A DNA stretch of 64,000 nt, taken from NCBI GenBank assembly GCA_964581895.1, contig CAZOPR010000003.1, positions 186,001-250,000 of the forward strand. The letters are read 5' to 3'. The position numbers and the translations under genes were made by a program. The stretch comes from Exilispira sp964581895 (GTDB lineage Bacteria; Spirochaetota; JAAYUW01). The notes under the pieces were generated by a model. That model was not told where the DNA came from, made no database searches, and saw only the letters and a program-made list of their open reading frames with translations. Shown one piece after another: positions 63,164 through 64,000 of this stretch. Position 1 is the stretch's first letter; each line of letters begins with the position of its first letter.

Positions 63164-64000
63164 CCATTTTTTCTTTTAATTCATTTATAATGCTATCAAT
63201 ATCTAACATTAGATTCTTCTCGCATGGGCTTAAAAAAGAAAAAGAGATGTAAAGTTCGGCTTTTTCAAAAAATTCTTTTTTTGAAGTTTTATTGTAAAAA
63301 TTAATAAAAGAACTTTTAATTTTTCCTTTTAAGGATTCTTCCCCATATTTTTCAGCAAAAGGTAAGAAGATAAAATATTCAAAATCTGAAATATGAGTCA
63401 TTAAGTCTTCACTTCGAAGTAGATGATGTAAATTAATAACAAATTCATTTAACTGATTTTTAACTTCATCATCCTGGTATATTTCCTTTGGTAAATTTAT
63501 TTTAATATAACAAAAACCAAAATTATGCCCTTCTTGACAACAATTGAAAGATTCTCTTATTACAATTTCCTTAAATACTCTAAATCTATAAGTATGATCA
63601 TCTTCTTTGGATAGATTGCTATATTCTAAGGAATTAATTATTATTGAATTAATTACGCTATATGAATTTGAAATTGAAAAGATAATCTCTTTTTTGGGCT
63701 CTGTTGTAAAAATTAAAATTATAAAACCAAGATAATTCTTTCTAATTCTTGATGTTAATTTTTTTGCTCTAGTAGAAGGTAATCTTGAAATTCTATATAA
63801 AGGGATACAAACTATATTTTCATTATCATAAGATAAAGTTGTTACTTTTTCTTCGTAAAGAATTCTTAACTTTAATAGCTCGAAAATAGTTTCTTTATTT
63901 GAAAATGAAGTTAGATTTATTGGAGAATATTTAGATACAATCTTAAATTCATTATTTGGATAAGAAAGAACTAGATATGATATATCTGCATTTGTGTAAT
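63135..64000 (-). CDS. C-terminal part of a GGDEF-like regulatory protein (cut by window edge)
   Basis: The minus frame is open from the window edge (64000) to the TGA at 63137-63135, about 288 residues, without any ATG until 63401, so the start lies beyond the window. The last 150 residues have the outline of a GGDEF domain (GFCYIKINLP, then LLRSEDLMTHISDFEYFIFLPF, then a final strand and helix), but the signature GGDEF loop reads SDFEY. It therefore looks degenerate and probably inactive as a diguanylate cyclase. The upstream part could be a GAF- or PAS-like sensor. Overlaps asnS by 29 bases. Confidence 0.6.
   Translation of the reverse strand, partial: YTNADISYLVLSYPNNEFKIVSKYSPINLTSFSNKETIFELLKLRILYEEKVTTLSYDNENIVCIPLYRISRLPSTRAKKLTSRIRKNYLGFIILIFTTEPKKEIIFSISNSYSVINSIIINSLEYSNLSKEDDHTYRFRVFKEIVIRESFNCCQEGHNFGFCYIKINLPKEIYQDDEVKNQLNEFVINLHHLLRSEDLMTHISDFEYFIFLPFAEKYGEESLKGKIKSSFINFYNKTSKKEFFEKAELYISFSFLSPCEKNLMLDIDSIINELKEKMVKIPLNLEP

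Overview
The window is about 64 kb of AT-rich DNA (GC roughly 30 % by eye) with dense, short-gapped gene strings on both strands. It reads as the chromosome of an anaerobic or fermentative, heterotrophic, diderm bacterium. Lnt, lipobox lipoproteins and beta-barrel-like secreted proteins point to two membranes. A MurA with Asp in place of the active-site Cys, and a 552-residue protein that resembles a spirochaete-type family, make a spirochaete-like lineage my best guess, but this is inference and no marker here settles it.

Layout. 1-4801 (minus): a branched-chain amino-acid-type ABC transporter (livK-livG-livF-livH and the first codons of livM) led by a KAS III-like gene. 5342-10235 (plus): the divergent partner, a TetR regulator carrying two DNA-binding domains in one chain, then a second KAS III-like protein lacking the usual His/Asn residues, a CoA-transferase and an SCP2-type thiolase, closed by a strong hairpin. 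Two 21-bp near-identical direct repeats in the divergent spacer are candidate operators. I regard this divergon as the most likely undescribed system: import of an amino or carboxylic acid coupled to unusual acyl-CoA condensation or cleavage chemistry. 10356-15913 (minus): malate/lactate-type dehydrogenase, malic enzyme, a membrane M28 peptidase and a small outer-membrane-like protein. 16094-19552 (plus): PduL phosphotransacylase and a four-domain CoA-disulfide reductase-rhodanese-TusA-DsrE fusion. 19556-21029 is a decaying patch: a truncated beta-barrel-like ORF and the remnant of an IS256-type transposase.

21030-36704 is mostly housekeeping: YkgJ-type Cys-cluster protein, guaB-guaA-rsmF-like, initiator tRNA-fMet, a minus-strand string (queA, P5C dehydrogenase, a 2-hydroxyacid-dehydrogenase-like protein with an altered catalytic triad, the 552-residue protein), murA overlapping a cobalamin adenosyltransferase-like gene, xseAB and an orphan PIN-like protein. 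36867-40989: a small membrane exporter-like protein, a 0.6-kb purine-rich tandem-repeat tract, lnt, a PHP phosphoesterase and dCMP deaminase. 41004-46718 (minus): a complete oppABCDF operon. 47637-53658: U32 peptidase and alpha/beta hydrolase (overlapping), TPR lipoprotein, adenylate cyclase, PAS protein and a small lipoprotein. 54009-63163 (plus): metG, a secreted protein of unknown function, a TPM-LemA module with an uncharacterised partner, mazG, an MBL-fold hydrolase and asnS. The right edge cuts a degenerate GGDEF-like gene on the minus strand.

Taken together the genes suggest life on imported peptides and amino acids (Opp, Liv-type uptake, U32 and M28 peptidases, P5C dehydrogenase), with energy recovered through acyl-CoA, acyl-phosphate (PduL) and malate/pyruvate interconversion. 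Function calls rest on motif recognition by eye; no database search was run.
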